33,031 nt of DNA from Anaerolineae bacterium (GTDB lineage: Bacteria > Chloroflexota > Anaerolineae > JACIWR01), in contig JACIWR010000002.1 in the NCBI GenBank assembly GCA_014360845.1, positions 1-33,031 of the forward strand, in the 5' to 3' direction. Each line of letters opens with the position of its first letter. The stretch's first letter is position 1. Below, piece by piece: positions 31,617-33,031 of this stretch. The position numbers and the translations under genes were made by a program. The notes below the pieces were generated by a model. It was not told the DNA's origin. It made no database searches and saw only the letters and a list, made by a program, of their open reading frames with translations.

Positions 31617-32955
31617 TTATACTCTAACTCCAAGCTCGACGCAAAAGCGGGTGTTTTCCGAATCGAGATGGGTGACGACGCCAGTGAGCCCGTCCACTTC
31701 AACTAAATCGCCATCGCGCAAAAGGGCGGTGATGCCCGGGATGCCGGCCACAGCGGGCAGGCCGTACTCGCGGGCTACCACCGCGCCATGGGAGAGTTGC
31801 CCGCCGCGCTCCATGATCAACCCGGCCAAACGACCGAACAGGGGTGTCCAGCCGGGATCGGTGCTGCGCGTGACCAGCACGTCGCCAGGCCTGATCTTGT
31901 CGAATTGTTGCGGGCTGAGCACCACTCGCGCCGGGCCCCGGGCTACTCCCGGACTGACCGCTCGTCCGCGCCAGCGGGTCTCGTCGGTGACGGTCTCGGT
32001 CAGCGGTTGTGTGCCGCGCAGGAAGGCAGGATAGGACAGATGGGGGGCCAGCTCCCACTCCCGTTGCAGGCGCTCGAACTCCTGCCGCCGGGCTGCTGCC
32101 ATTCTGTAGGACGGGATGCCAGCGTTCGACTGAGCCCCTTCGATTACACTCAGGGTATAGCTCACGCCGAAGTCCCGTCCTACGCTGCGTTTTTCGAGAA
32201 CGATCTTTTGTATCTTCTCAATAATTTGGGGTAGGGGCAGGTCTTGCACCTGCCCGCCTGGGCGACCGCAAGGGTTCGCCCCTACATTTTGAGAAGATAC
32301 GATCTTTTCGATCTCGCCGATGGTCAGGAAGAAAACGTCGTCGGCCTGAGCCAGCAATCCCTCGTTGGCCAGCCTCTCCCCGATGAGCAGGAAAGCGCGG
32401 CGTTGGAGGGCCAGGGCCCGTTGCCAGTGGAAGCGCTGCTCCTCGCGCAGGATCACGTATTCCCGGGCCAGGGCCAGCACCCAGTCGAAGAGGCGACATC
32501 GCAGGCGGCCCAAGAACTGTCTTCTCAGCGCGGCTCGGACTTTGTCCTCGGTGGCCTGACGCTCGGCAGCGCGGGCGGCCAGGTCTGGTGGGGTAGGGGG
32601 CAGGCTTTGCAGTAGTCGCCGGACCTGGGTGGGGTCGTCGGCGAAGGTGGGATTGTAGATGTCGAGGGAGAAAGAGCGATGGCCGTAGCGGGCCAGGAAA
32701 TCCTGCCAGGCTGGCGATGACCCATTGTCTCCTCCGGCGCTTTGACACAGCTCGTACAGGGCCAGGTCCATTTCGACGGATTTATTGGGCAGGCCAATCA
32801 GGAGGCGCGAGACCGTGTCACCATCGCCGACGAACCACTCCAACACGGCCAGGGTCAGGTCGGCGGCGGTCAAACTCCAGCGATGGATGCTCAACAGCTT
32901 GCGATGCCACTCCTGCAGTTCCCTCACCACTTCCCAGAGTTCCCCCGGTGGGCCG
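31617..32955 (-). CDS. PEP-utilising enzyme (PEP synthase/PPDK swivelling-domain protein), 5'-truncated
   Basis: GDVLVTRSTDPGWTPLFGRLAGLIMERGGQLSHGAVVAREYGLPAVAGIPGITALLRDGDLVEVDGLTG; reading frame continues upstream of the listed ORF (PGELWEVVRELQEWH) until the poly-G tail. Confidence 0.88.
32231..32285. repeat. 55-bp palindromic dispersed-type repeat inserted in-frame in the PEP-utilising enzyme gene
   Basis: GTAGGGGCAGGTCTTGCACCTGCCCGCCTGGGCGACCGCAAGGGTTCGCCCCTAC: 8-bp terminal inverted repeats and two internal hairpins; flanked by GTATCTTCTCAA/TTGAGAAGATAC (32210-32221/32289-32300). Confidence 0.8.
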
Positions 32956-32971
32956 GGGTGGGGTGGGTGGG

Positions 32972-33029
<58 letters not shown>

Positions 33030-33031
33030 TT

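Overview
The 33 kb window looks like a GC-rich bacterial contig, probably Chloroflexota/Anaerolineae-like, though that is inferred only from gene content and repeat style. Main blocks: (1) About 0.3-12.2 kb: a minus-strand oligosaccharide operon with a LacI regulator, an Opp/Dpp-type ABC transporter (SBP, two permeases, two ATPases), a GH130 phosphorylase, a GH4 enzyme, a BadF-type sugar kinase and a cellobiose-2-epimerase-like AGE protein. It is preceded by a near-consensus promoter and two GGGAGCGCTCCC operators. (2) A plus-strand VapBC-like toxin-antitoxin pair. (3) An ABC-2 exporter, a His/Cys-rich coiled-coil protein and a PadR regulator. (4) About 15.7-28.2 kb: a long minus-strand block dominated by redox, Fe-S and sulfur-handling genes: ferredoxins, a triple-thioredoxin/CcdA fusion, an Fe-S protein, a glutaredoxin-like protein, MIP18, two ArsR regulators with CxCPRC motifs, an orphan HdrA-N-like domain, a MOT1-like transporter, a ThiS/MoaD-like protein and SufB/SufC. 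The most notable observation is an unannotated 100-codon AhpD/carboxymuconolactone-decarboxylase ORF at 25390-25692 (-). It is interrupted only by an in-frame TGA exactly where the second Cys of the CxxC motif belongs, and a bacterial-SECIS-like hairpin follows. This is a strong selenoprotein candidate that the ORF track misses. (5) The right end has a CoA-transferase, an aminotransferase, a TA-like small gene pair and a PEP-utilising enzyme that is truncated by an artefactual poly-G tail. Gene assignments come from reading protein motifs; no database search was run.
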